64,000 bases of DNA, from positions 1 through 64,000 of the forward strand of contig JAAOMT010000254.1 of the NCBI GenBank assembly GCA_016748015.1. The letters run 5' to 3'. The DNA comes from Geosiphon pyriformis (lineage: Eukaryota > Glomeromycota > Glomeromycetes > Archaeosporales > Geosiphonaceae). A program made the position numbers and the translations under genes. Below, in pieces: positions 1 to 12,394 of the stretch (position 1 is its first letter; the number at the start of each line of letters is the position of its first letter). The notes below the pieces were generated by a model. The model made no database searches. It saw only the letters and a list, made by a program, of their open reading frames with translations, and was not told the origin of the DNA.

Positions 1-1
1 C

Positions 2-1553
<1,552 letters not shown>

Positions 1554-3026
1554 CATTGAGTGAAAAAGAAATTTTATATTGATATTGATCATTTATTTAT
1601 TTTAGAATTTTTTGATCATTTATCATTGTATTTATAATTTTTCGGTCGATTTGGAGTTTGTCTAATAAATAATTAGCCATAAATTTTTTCAACTTTAAAT
1701 TTAATTAAAAAATTACTCTCATCAATTTCATTGCCCTGATAATCAAAAAAGCTGTTCTCATGATTTTTGTGTAAAAAGAATTCTATTAATTTCTTCAGGA
1801 TACTTTATTTTTAAATGAAAGAAATGAAAAAATAAAATATGGGACCAATATATTTATACAAATAATTTCCAAGTAAAAATATTTTTAAATCTAAAGTTTT
1901 ATTTTTATTTTTCGAGCCCCGTGTTTAGATTTATTAAATTTATTCACTATGTAAATATTTAAAACCAAATTTTGTAAATTCTACTTGCAAAATTTCCAAT
2001 TGGTGTACAATTTAAATGCAATGATGTAATCTTTTGCTCATAAAAACCAATTGAATTTCAACCAAAGGTTAATTTGATAATAGCTTTAAGCTCAGTTTCC
2101 TGTTGAAATATATGACAATTAAAATAATAAAAAAACAATCCGCTATAATCGTTTTTTGGAGTATTTTATGATTTTCATCTCATCAAAGGCTATGAGACTT
2201 AACCACGTTCCCTAGATTCTCTCAATCAAGGTTTCTTTCAAAAAATTTCACTTGTAAAGAATGAATAGGCTCAAAGGTATATTTTTTCCTGTGGTAAAAA
2301 ATTTAACCTTATCAATGATCATAAACTTTCATGACTTTGGAGATTATCACTGGTTTGTGTGAGTGCCCAAGACATCCTTATTTCTTTGGCTGCTCAATTG
2401 CTTATTGGATATAATGTTCTTATGTAAAAAAAAAAAAAAAAAAAAATTTCTTTGCTGTCTCATAGCACCAAGTTTATTGCCAGAAACTTTTTTTTATACA
2501 AGAAATAAATAATGCAAAAAAAATTACCTTGATCCATTAGATTTCTGACGTCTCCAAGATCATTTAGAGGTTCCAAAGGGAAATCAAAAATGTGAGGTAA
2601 TATGGCTGATAGCAAGGTTAAAAAAAATTTTATTCTGTGTCTAAAGTATGAACGTGGGTGATACTATTCCAGATTTGGTACTTACAAATTACTCCGACAG
2701 TTATAGTGATAAAACCAACCGCGCCCTTTCTAAATAGTTAACTGATTAAAAAATTGAACGTGTCTGTTTACCAATATTGAAAATTCTCGCGTCAGCTGCT
2801 AGAATTCTTTAATTAAAGATCTACATCATTTTTACTCAGCTAACATGTATTTAATTCTAATCACCATCAGTTACTTCTCCCTTGATTTTTAAGTTCCCTC
2901 TGGACGATAAAATTTATTGTGAACAAGCTACTTGATTATACGTGTTTTCATTAAACTTTATACTTTTTGCCATTCGTATATACGATACCAATACCCCAAG
3001 TTGCCTAGCTTTTGAATTTAGAAAAA
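1554..3026. other. Intergenic, no gene seen
   Basis: AT-rich sequence with frequent stops on both strands. It includes a run of 21 A at 2426-2446. No exon-like stretch or RNA gene was recognised. Confidence 0.6.
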
Positions 3027-4691
3027 ATGTTGAATCAACGACCGAAGCCTGACAAAGGTTTTCGCTCATGGAACGCCAAAGCTCTTGGATATCAATCCGT
3101 AAGTCTTTTATCAGTAAATGAAATATAAATACAATAAATTGAAAGTCTTTTTATATCCAGGACTTTCAACCACAACCGAGTATGCAGTCGCAGCCTCGAC
3201 CGCATCCTCCCTCTGTGAAACGGTTCACCGTCGCTGAAGTCACCGGAAAGACCGAATCCAAAGTCGCTGGGTATCGCTTTAGCAATGCTGTCGCATTGGG
3301 AAAGCTTTCACCAGCTCTTCCCCCTTTTGATCCTTCTGCTAAGATTTCACAACTACCTCTTCAAGAATCAGTTACTACGATTTCACAACTATCTCTTCAA
3401 GAATCAGTTACTCGATTTACATCGAGCTTCAAAAACTCTACTACAATTTCTGGTCCTCAATATAACAATGAGATGACCAAGCATTTTCTGGAAGGATCGA
3501 ATACACTAGCAGAGCAAGAAATTAAAAAACGAGAACAAGTTTGGGCATCGGAAAGTTCTACCAATCTATCGGGTTCAATGCCACTAAATGATACATGGCC
3601 CATGGAAGAAGAGTCATTTGTGTTGGAAGAGACGGCACCTGTGAATGCAGATCAATTCAACAATAAAAATGTTTGTGATCTCGATTGAAAACTTTCCCCA
3701 GAGTTGATGATTTGTCATATTTATTTTTTATTTGATTGGATTATTTTAATTGAAAGGATCATTTTAATAATTCTTGGGATAAGAGGATTGATCAATATGA
3801 CGAGGAGATGGTCGACGGTTGGGAAAATTTAATCAAAACGAATAATTCGGGGACAGGAATAGGAATAAGGACAAGGACCTCTTCACAAATAGTACCTATC
3901 AAATTTGATCAATTTTTTTGCCAATCAAGGTTGGCTCTGAAAATTTTTAAATTTTAAATTTTTCGAATACTTAGACCTCACAGCCCTCAGGCGATCAGGC
4001 TAAAGTCTTTTACACTGAAGTTGGGCAATTTCAATCAAACATATCTTACTTTAGCCAAGATTATCAAGTTCAAAATCCAATACCAGATCCCACTCAATTC
4101 ATCGATGTTCCACAAGCTATATTTCATTCTACTCAAATTAAACAACCTCAAACATCCGTACCTAACCCTAATCAAACCATCTATGTTCAAATCATTCCTG
4201 AATCAAGTAACGGTCCCCAGACTCGACAAATCGTAACCAATTTTAGCTGCGGTATGATCAATCAGCCTCCGATCCCTGTTTCAACGCCTCAGGTAAATTT
4301 CATCTAAAGGTTAAAAGTTTACAATATTTAACTAAGAATTTATTTATATCTATTCAATTAGGACCCAAATCTTCTGATCGATTTGTCGGATACACCTACT
4401 CCAGAGCAAATTCGGCCACCAGCACTAACTACCTTCCCACCACCAAGAACAAATTCCGCTCAAGGAAGGATAAGTGAACTATTATCTATACTGTCAACAA
4501 TAGATTGGAAAAGTTATATAGCACAAGCGCATCAAGACAAGATGGAGGCTCTCCGGGCAGATAGGGTTTGTTTTTTCATGAGTATTTTTTATATTTTACT
4601 TACTTTATTCATTATGAAAATTTCTTTTTTTTGATAGCCCAAAGACCCAGAACCACCTCGAACCGATTACCAAAATTTAGATTTCCTCTAA
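3027..4691 (+). CDS. Orphan Gln/Pro/Ser-rich protein, five exons
   Basis: The model is 3027..3098, 3161..3670, 3975..4292, 4362..4565 and 4638..4691, all joined in phase 0, giving 385 residues. Two donors are GTAA-type, two are GTTTGT, and all acceptors end in AG. It starts MLNQRPKPDKGFRSWNAKAL and ends PRTDYQNLDFL. The product is hydrophilic and rich in Gln, Pro, Asn and Ser, without a signal peptide or membrane segment, and is probably largely disordered. Exon 2 contains a recent in-frame tandem duplication of a 12-residue unit (ISQLPLQESVTT, then ISQLSLQESVTR, near 3346-3417). A short helical-looking segment (RISELLSILSTIDWKSYIAQ) lies in exon 4. I recognise no family. The 304-nt third intron is the least certain junction. 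If it is not removed, the protein stops at 3688. Confidence 0.6.
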
Positions 4692-6512
4692 GTGACAAAA
4701 TCTTCATTAGAGAAATCTTTCATTCATCTATTGACAGAGGAACCATATTTTTCAAAATGACCAGCAATTAGGAACCTTAAAATAATACATGTATTCATTA
4801 AATAATAGAAATTTAATTCCCAAATAATCAAATCTCTAATTACTTGGAAGAGCAATAACAGCAAATGGTTGTTTTTGAACTACGCAATCTACAAGGCTGA
4901 AATAAGTCATTATGCGCGATTAGATTTAGCGCAAGTCCAGAATCCAAGTTCCAAAAGATAAGGAAAAGCCCGTTAAAAAGGTGTGTCAATCAAAATCAAA
5001 GCTTTACAACTTTTTAGTTCCAGTCATTTCGTTTAAAGAGTGTCCTATCGAGCATTTAATATTGAACAAAATATATCACAATTAACCCACTCTCTTCATC
5101 TTAATCAAATTCGCAAAATTATCAAAGTTTCTATTATTAGAACAATTCAAGACCTACTATTCAATGGCCTCAGGGTGAGAATAAAAATTATATTCAATTT
5201 GTACAAAAAAAGAAAACACCAGTCTGTTATAGGAGCCTGGAAATTGAAAAAAAAAACAAAAAACAAAAAAAAACAGGGCAATGAAAACAACTTAAACTAG
5301 TAAATTTAAATCATATCTATTGAAAATTTTAAACTCAAATTATTTATATAAAATTACTATTAGTCAATATTGTTAATTGAACTTGCAAATAATTATAATC
5401 ACATTTATGAAACAAACAATCATGATACAAGCTTTTTATTATAAAATGTAAATAGTTTTGAAGTTTAATAATTTAAAAAATTAATTGATTTTTAGAGTTT
5501 ATGAATATTAAGTGTTATTTGAGATTTTTTATTTAAATATTTTTTGAATTTGGAAATTTTTCAAGTCAGATTTTTTTTTTAAGACTTTTTTCGATTAATG
5601 AATAAAATAAATAAAAAATATTTATTAAAAAATATGTCAAATGTTTTAATTAGTGGGAAAAGACAAATTAATATTTTTTTACAAATTGAATTCGAAATTT
5701 TAATACTATTCAAATAATTTATTTTTATAAAATTTGTTCAACCATTAATAATACAAAAATTACCAAATCCTTTGTTATATTAACTTTAACTGCTAAGCCG
5801 AAAGAACTAACCAGAAAATCAGTTAAAATTTTTCTCTGAATATTGACAGTGAACCAAGTTTAAGTTTGTTCCGTGATTTTGAGATAAGTATAATATTAAA
5901 AATCAAAGACCCGAATTTTTTTATCAGAGAATTTAAAATAATTTTCCGATTCAATTTCCTTTTTTAATCAGAAAGCTTTTCAAAGCTTTAGCTTAAATTT
6001 TAAATCTCTTAATATTTAAAACGTATCACATTTTTCCAATTTCCAAAAAAAGGGATCTTATTCATATATTTTATTTTCAAAAGTATTTTTATTTTTTTAG
6101 TTCTTATACCCCCCCCCCCCATAAACCTGTTAATTTCAAGATTTTTGCTGATCCGTTGTGGAAAAATGAACATGGATCCGGGACATCAATATTTTATTAT
6201 GGAAAGCATTTAAAATAATTTATCTCATCTCTGAGTTTATTGGCGATTTACCCGAAGACTATTCTCCAAATACCTATATACACGTAATACATGGAGTCTT
6301 TTGGAAGGTACTCTCGATGATATACCTTTCAAAAAATTTTAATTAATTTATACCCAATAATCAAACGAAACAATCAAAGATCAAAATATTATCATCTAAT
6401 ATTGATCTCATCAAAACATATCTATTTAAAAGGAAACACCCAGCAACATCTGTGAGAAACCTTTTCAATCAATCAAAACTTTCAATTTCTTCAATGCGAT
6501 AAACGTCTCAGT
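4692..6512. other. Intergenic, possible exon scraps, poly-C tract
   Basis: Mostly AT-rich noncoding sequence. A short open stretch at 5040-5172 (SYRAFNIEQNISQLTHS...) ends at a possible GTGAGA donor and could be an exon remnant, but no partner exon is convincing. A run of 12 C lies at 6109-6120. The last 100 bases before 6513 are the presumed promoter and 5' UTR of the lipase-like gene. Confidence 0.45.
6109..6120. repeat. Poly(C) tract, 12 nt
   Basis: Uninterrupted run of 12 C in sequence otherwise over 75 percent AT. Similar runs of 11 C occur at 14064-14074 and 19238-19248. Confidence 0.95.
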
Positions 6513-7956
6513 ATGCCATTCAGAAATTTTGGGTTATTTATTATTGTGATATGGACTTGGCAGCTATGGTTTAATGGATTCAATAAATTTGAAAATCAAA
6601 TTCAGATTCATTCGTTACGAAATTTGACGAGAAATTTGAGACTTTATTCAAAAATAATCACTCAAAGATCTCAAGAACTTTTATCAAAAAAAAATCATAA
6701 AAGTTTAAAAAATATATATGACAATTCCGATCTTTTTGATTCAAAGAAATCAGTGAATACTGGTGAATTCAATTTGGCAAATAAAAATTTGGATAATGAG
6801 GATATTGAAAATCAATTGTGGCCTCTAAAGGTACTTCGACAAGATCGGCCCTTATTTTTAGCTTTAGCAAGGTATGCTCGGTATGCGAATTATGGTTATT
6901 GTATGCCGAATAATGACATTGGGAAATCTGTTTCGAATGTTATTGGTTAGATATTTTCAATTATACTTAATCGGAAAAAGTTGTATATAACTTAAGTTTT
7001 TAACAATTTTAATTTATTTTTCTATTCAGCTGATGCAATTATATCGTCGAAGCCAAAAGCAGTTATAGTATATTTCAAAGGAAAAAAATTTTCAGTTCAG
7101 AATTGGTATGAATGGGACTCATCACTTGTTGAATACCCAAAACTTCCATCAAAAGTTGATAAAGTAATGCTTGACCATGTGCAAGCAATGAAACCAGCCC
7201 TTACGGAGAAAATAAAACTTTTATTACAAAAAGATCCCGAGACTTTGGAACGGGTTAGATTTGTAGGACATGGAATTGGTGGTGGTAGGTTTAATGATTG
7301 TTTTAATTCCAAGATTTTTAATATTGAAAATAAACTTTTCTCCAAATAAATTATCTACAGCATACGCAGTTCTAGCGGCCCTACTAGTAAAAGACGAATT
7401 TCAGGAAACAGTATTTGCACGCACAAATATAGTAGTATACACATTTGGCCAACCGCGTATTGGAAATGAACATTTCTCAAAATACGTGAGCGATAATCTC
7501 AAAGTTTTTCGATTCACACACACAAATGACATTCTAACTCGATTCCCGGTATATGATCGTGGACTTCGACATCCTGAAACCGAATTTTGGATTGCAAGTA
7601 GAGATTGTAATTGTCCCCCGTCGATTTTCAAGATTAATGACAATTATCTAGAGTTTGATTATGATCTTTGGATGTGTCGGGTTTACCAGCCTGAAACTGG
7701 GCATTTGAAGGTTCAGGATCATCCGGTATGTAATATAATGTCTAAAGATTAGCTATAAACTTCTGTGTGTTGATTATTTTTTTTATTTTTTTTTACTTAA
7801 AAAATCTAGAAATGCAATGCCGGAGAAATTGTGGATATTTCATATCAAAGTGAAAACGATAATCCTCACAATGGACCTTATTTCAATGTTTTAATGGGTA
7901 AATGTAATTCTATACTACAACCTGATATTTTTCAAGACCTACCAGCTATGTATTAA
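6513..7956 (+). CDS. Class-3 lipase-like protein 1, nucleophile Ser replaced by Gly
   Basis: Exons 6513..6945, 7030..7284, 7361..7725 and 7810..7956 join in frame to 399 residues. The start is the first ATG, followed by a hydrophobic segment (FGLFIIVIWTWQLWF) that fits a signal peptide or anchor. Lipase class 3 (alpha/beta hydrolase) features: VRFVGHGIGGAYAVLAALL at the nucleophile elbow, VYTFGQPRIGNEHFSKY, THTNDILTRFP (candidate catalytic Asp286) and RHPETEFWI (candidate His300). Family members have GHS(x)GG, with Ser as nucleophile. Here residue 226 is Gly (codon GGA at 7272-7274), so ordinary serine hydrolysis is not expected. Cysteines in DCNC, MCR, KCNAG and GKC suggest an oxidised, secreted C-terminal part. 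The gene is otherwise intact, which argues against a simple pseudogene. Two paralogues lie downstream on the opposite strand. Confidence 0.85.
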
Positions 7957-8542
7957 TATTCAGGAATTTAAGATTTGTATCGTGATATCTTTTTTGCAAA
8001 GATGATCACCAAGCAAATTATGAGGATTTTCGTCAAAACGTTAAAAATCAAAATTTTTGGCCAAAATTTTTTTTTTGTGAATATTTCCAACTGTGATACC
8101 TTGTAATGCTAAAAACTCGTTTTATGATTTATGTAAACATTGTAAGACTGTTTTGTCATATAAATAGTTATTAAAGGGATGGAAGCTAAATATCGAGTTT
8201 TAGCAAAATCTAGATATATCAGAAACCCTTTAAGATAATTATGAAGAAAAATGTATCATGTTTAATGAAATAGAAACTCTCATTACATGAATTTGCGTTT
8301 TAATAATTTTAATACTTGTCATTTATTCGGCATTACCTATACACCAGTATTTATTTACTGCGTCTCGATCTACTTAATTTTTTGGAACTTTTAACGGGTG
8401 TTGACTTTATCTGAATAAATATCACTAAATTTTCTTTTTAAAATCTGAATTCTATTATTATCATTTTTTACTTCCAGTCTTTTCCAACTCTGCTTTAATA
8501 ACCATATAAAAAAAAATTAATTTAGAATGGATAACTGAAAAA
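7957..8542. other. Intergenic between convergent genes
   Basis: 3' flanks of lipase-like gene 1 (+) and the decayed gene (-). AT-rich, with no exon or RNA gene seen. Confidence 0.6.
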
Positions 8543-9781
8543 TCAATCAAAAAAAAAGTAAAAAATAAATAAAGTTACAATAAATTCCTGTAATTTTAAT
8601 ATTCCTGACTTCATTTTATGAATATTGTTCGGGTGGGAGGCTATGGTAAGACTTCCAAACTCTTCATATACATATAAACCATCCTTCCACATAATTAACA
8701 TCTTGATTTCAAACAAATACCCAAGTATTCCGATTACAGCCCGATTATTGTAATCAACGCTTCCAGTTTCCATTGCTTTTAATATCCGAACATTCACACA
8801 ATCCCTTAATTTTCGACACAATTTGAAAAAATCCATTGAAAGCTTTGTTAAAACAGGCTTAGTAGGAGATCCTGCCTGTTCTCCAACAAAAATTTCTTCA
8901 CCCGTTTCCCAAGACCAAGCCAACAGATCAGCAGATTTTCCTTCAACTACTTTGTGTATTGTAGGATCAAGTCCATAATTTTTTCTGTATATAGATGCCA
9001 AGTACAGGAACTTTTAGACTGAAAAAAATAAAAAAATAAATTTCAATAAGATATAATTAAAAAAAATAAAATAAAATCTTAGCTAAGTCTAATACTTACG
9101 CTCGTCAATCTAAATTTGTAAATTCCTGTAAAGCATTAGAAAAAAAACGATGTCCCAATAATGATGTTCACTACTGTTTGAAATATCTGGAATAGATTTA
9201 AGAAATGATTCGATCCTACAATATAAAATAAAAAATGAAACATTAATTACAACAGGTGACGAATCAATAAAACCTTAATTAATACTTATAAATGTAACAT
9301 TACTCTATATAAATACTTTTTAAGTTTTGTTGTTACTTCTTCAAATATCTTTTAACTAAAATCAATGAGAATCCAATCAGAAATGGTTTTCTTTGGTCCA
9401 CCTTCAGTTAAGAATTACTAATTAGTAATCATTTTAAATAACAAAAATAAACCATGTTATTACCTTATAATAATCCTCTATAACTTCACACCGGTAATCC
9501 GGTAACATTATATCGCTTTTTGGTTTTACAGAAAGCAGTTTTATGTATTGATCAAATGATGCTTTGATAAACACCTCATTCTCTACTTTTTTATTCTCAT
9601 CTTCATAATCGTCCTATAGTATTAATGACAAGAAACAAACGTTGAATAAAATTCTTTGACTTGTAATGTAACTCGTTTACTAAAAGTTCTAAAATTAATC
9701 ACTTGCCTTTTCCACTTTTTTTGATGCAATTCGATATTTGGAAGACCAAATCGCTTTGTTGAGTTCGTTGTTTTTGATAGT
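8543..9781 (-). pseudogene. Decayed multi-exon gene of an unnamed, probably multicopy family
   Basis: Coding-like exons on the minus strand, in gene order: 9781..9707, 9613..9464, 9348..9304, 9215..9100 and 9010..8543. The first junction is a GC-AG intron (AAG|GCAAGT). The second exon ends at GTAATA. Exon 9215-9100 starts with IESFLKSIPDISNSSEHHYW, then shifts frame in a run of eight T and meets a TGA, so the copy is broken there. The last exon (KSADLLAWSWETGEEIFVGE...GSLTIASHPNNIHKMK) resembles, from memory, the C-terminus of an abundant Glomeromycotina family without assigned function. I cannot check this here. No start exon was found, and the upstream side runs into an unrelated GC-richer patch. 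A live gene with an unusual exon structure is the alternative. Confidence 0.5.
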
Positions 9782-10575
9782 CTACATTAAAAAAAAAAGC
9801 ATTCAATAATGATCTAAGAGGTTTAATAAATACACTTAGGTGTGAAGGAAGTTCACAAAAAGCCACAAGTTGTTTAGACATTACGGCCTTGCCCAGCGTT
9901 TTTATGGCCACGTGCCCACGGCACTACCCATCGGTTTTATCCACGGCAAAATCCTTCTCAACCCACAGCTGCTGGATTGACCATAGAGTACGCTGGCACC
10001 ACCTGTAAACTGCATCAAGTCACTAATATCACTAGATACTTTCCTGTAATTCATCCTGAAATACACAGGCCTTCTTATAGGCATGATGGGTATCTTGATA
10101 CTTTTGCATCAAGTAACTCAGCTCATGAGCCAAAGACTTATATGAGTTGTGTTTACTGATAGGTGTTATTAAATGTTGCTGTTGTTCGATCCAATAAAGA
10201 TCCTAATCGTTTACGCCCCATGTTTTTTGGATCACGGCTCCAATAATCTACCAACGGAATGTTCAGACTTGCATTTTTCAATGTGAAAATACAAAGTAAC
10301 TTACCTGAGTATTTTAACTTTGAGTTTTCTGTTAACATCGAAGATCAGCTATTGATAGCTGATCTTTTCATCGTAAACTTTATTTTCCTTTAATAGGAAT
10401 TTGCAAAAACTATTACGTGTTTGATACATTGCAATCTAAATAAAACGATTCAAATTTTTTCTATTGACAAATGAGATAAATGTTTGCAAGTACCAAAATA
10501 TATTTCAAATGATTGGCTCAAAAAATAACTTTCTTTAACCAAAGATGTGGAGACATTTAATTCGCGAAATTTTTT
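9782..10575. other. GC-richer island with coding-like scraps (-) and a perfect hairpin
   Basis: 9890-10150 is clearly richer in GC than its surroundings. On the minus strand one frame reads as coding-like pieces (SYKSLAHELSYLMQKYQDTH, then YRWCQRTLWSIQQLWVEKDF) separated by clustered stops, so it may be a dead gene or element fragment of unknown type. A perfect 11-bp inverted repeat with a TTGA loop lies at 10341-10366. No function is assigned. Confidence 0.4.
10341..10366. repeat. Perfect hairpin, 11-bp arms, TTGA loop
   Basis: AAGATCAGCTA at 10341-10351 pairs with TAGCTGATCTT at 10356-10366. There is no T-run typical of a terminator. It may be the end of a small inverted-repeat element or chance. 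Confidence 0.6.
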
Positions 10576-12100
10576 TTAAACCATCGCAGGACAATCAGAC
10601 ATTATATGACCAAAATATGGCCCAAAATGAGCAACTAATGGGTTTAAAATATCATTATCTGTGGTACCTGCGTTACAAAACTTTATAAGAAGAATGAGAG
10701 TGATTAGTTCCGAAATTTCTTTTTTGTTATAAAAATTTGAAAGTAACCTAAAAATCAAAAAACTCACCATTGACTCCTCTAACAATCCATCAACAACTCT
10801 TTTTCCCACTGGACACTTGTATAGTACTTTATTAGCCTCAACCTTATTAGCTTTAACCTTTTTCATTTTAATATTTTTCTCTCTCCCTTTTATTTCTCCA
10901 ACACAATCACAATTATCATCTGCTAGGCCAATCCAATACTCCTTCGGATGATGAAGGAAGGGTATTTCCGGAGTATATGTGGGAAATCTTGGAACCCAAT
11001 CGTTCATATTTGTAACACGAAAGATATTTCCTTCCAGTTTTTGATATGCATAGTTTGCGAATTCGATGTTTCCCATTCGTGGTTGACCGAATGTGTACAC
11101 TTCCACTCCTGAACGAAGGTCGAGCAGATTGGGCAGCTTTGGTGACCAATATTTATCACGCTTAAATGCTAAAGCTGCGAATATAGCAAATACTTTTTTA
11201 TAGATCATAAATTTTGAGGTAAGCAAAAGTTGCACATTTTTTAAAAATGGGTTTTTTTTTTCCAAATTTATTCTCAATACTATGGACAAAAAATTAATAA
11301 TACCTCCAGCTAACCCATGCCCTAGAAATCGCGGCGTCATTACCCCATTATCAGCATAGCGTGTTCTGTCAGCATACAATCTTTTCAATATTGGCCATCC
11401 TTTCAAAAATTCATTATAAAATTCTTCATCAACCATTGTACCAGGATAAGGGCAGGGGTACGGTATCAACCTCCGAGGTAAATATCTGGATTTAACTTCT
11501 AGATTTCTAGCTCGAATTAAAATACGTAGCTGTTTTAATCGTAAAATGTATATGATTTGTGCTGTTCGATATTAGTTATGTAAATTCTTAATATACAGAA
11601 ATTTAATTATAGCAAGAAATCATCGCTACCATAGAAGTTTTCGGTGATTTTAATGACTTTACCACGAGCATGTGGGGATATCCCCTGGACCAGACATGAT
11701 GCAATTTTTGCTGATGATGCCATATCTTGTATTTTTAAAACAGTTTCATGGTTATTTGGTAGTGGGATCTTTTGTTTTTCCTCTTTTGATCTTGGTATTA
11801 ACTTTTTCGAGGTTAATTTGGTAGGAGTTGGTGAAAGATTTTATTAATATTTTTTTTCTTTTATGTGAATCTCATAAAATTAGTATAGATTCAAGGTACC
11901 TTTTTTCTTATGTAAGGATCAAAAAATGTTTTTGGTGTTGAATAATTCGAATCTTGAATATTAGGAGTTATCATAGCCGTTTTCCATGATATTTCTTCTC
12001 CAAGTAGTTTATATTCTAAACAAATTTTATCAAGTGAATAGAACAAAAATATTGATGTTGTAACGAAGATAATTTGAAGTAATTTGAAGTAAAAATCCAT
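10576..12100 (-). CDS. Class-3 lipase-like protein 2, nucleophile Ser replaced by Gly
   Basis: Minus-strand exons 12100..11900, 11801..11663, 11561..11304, 11192..10768 and 10680..10576 join in frame to 375 residues. Introns 1 and 3 would otherwise be read through as extra coding. Branch-like ATTAAC and ACTAAT precede the acceptors of exons 2 and 3. The N-terminus (MDFYFKLLQIIFVTTSIFLF) fits a signal peptide or anchor. Family blocks: KIQDMASSAKIASCLV, PYPGTMVDEEFYNEFLKGWP, PRFLGHGLAGVFAIFAALAF (elbow), VYTFGQPRMGNIEFANYAY, NMNDWVPRFP (Asp264), HHPKEYWIG (His281) and a Cys-containing tail ending in GPYFGHIMSDC. The residue after the elbow His is Gly196 (GGG, plus positions 11314-11316) instead of Ser. 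The second elbow Gly is Ala. A Lys-rich insert (KKVKANKVEANK) lies between the Cys motifs. It shares orientation with gene 3, with a 294-bp gap. Confidence 0.8.
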
Positions 12101-12394
12101 ATGGAGGTAGTAAAATTTTGAGTTTTTTATATTGACATTTTTATGTATAATAGAAAGTCCCTATGATAACCCTATCAATACTTTATCCCGTTATTTCATT
12201 TTTACCGTTTCATGATTGGCTTTTGCTTTTACTTTACTGCTGTTCCACCTTACAAAGATTTGAAAAGTTTAACAGGGTTTTTGTAAAAACAAAAAAATTA
12301 GTTTGAAAATAGATTTGCGAACTATTTACTTTTTCTTTGAAATTTTCTCATCATATGTATTTATACTATTTAATATTAATGGTAAACTATTTCC

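Noticed and set aside
2426-2446. Poly-A tail of a retrocopy or SINE
   Set aside because: The A-run is long, but no transcript-like body or flanking target duplication was found upstream.
10341-10366. Intrinsic terminator
   Set aside because: There is no U-run after the stem, and this is a eukaryotic nuclear context.
11644-11847. Plus-strand ORF of 67 codons
   Set aside because: It lies opposite exon 2 of lipase-like gene 2, which has better domain and splice support.
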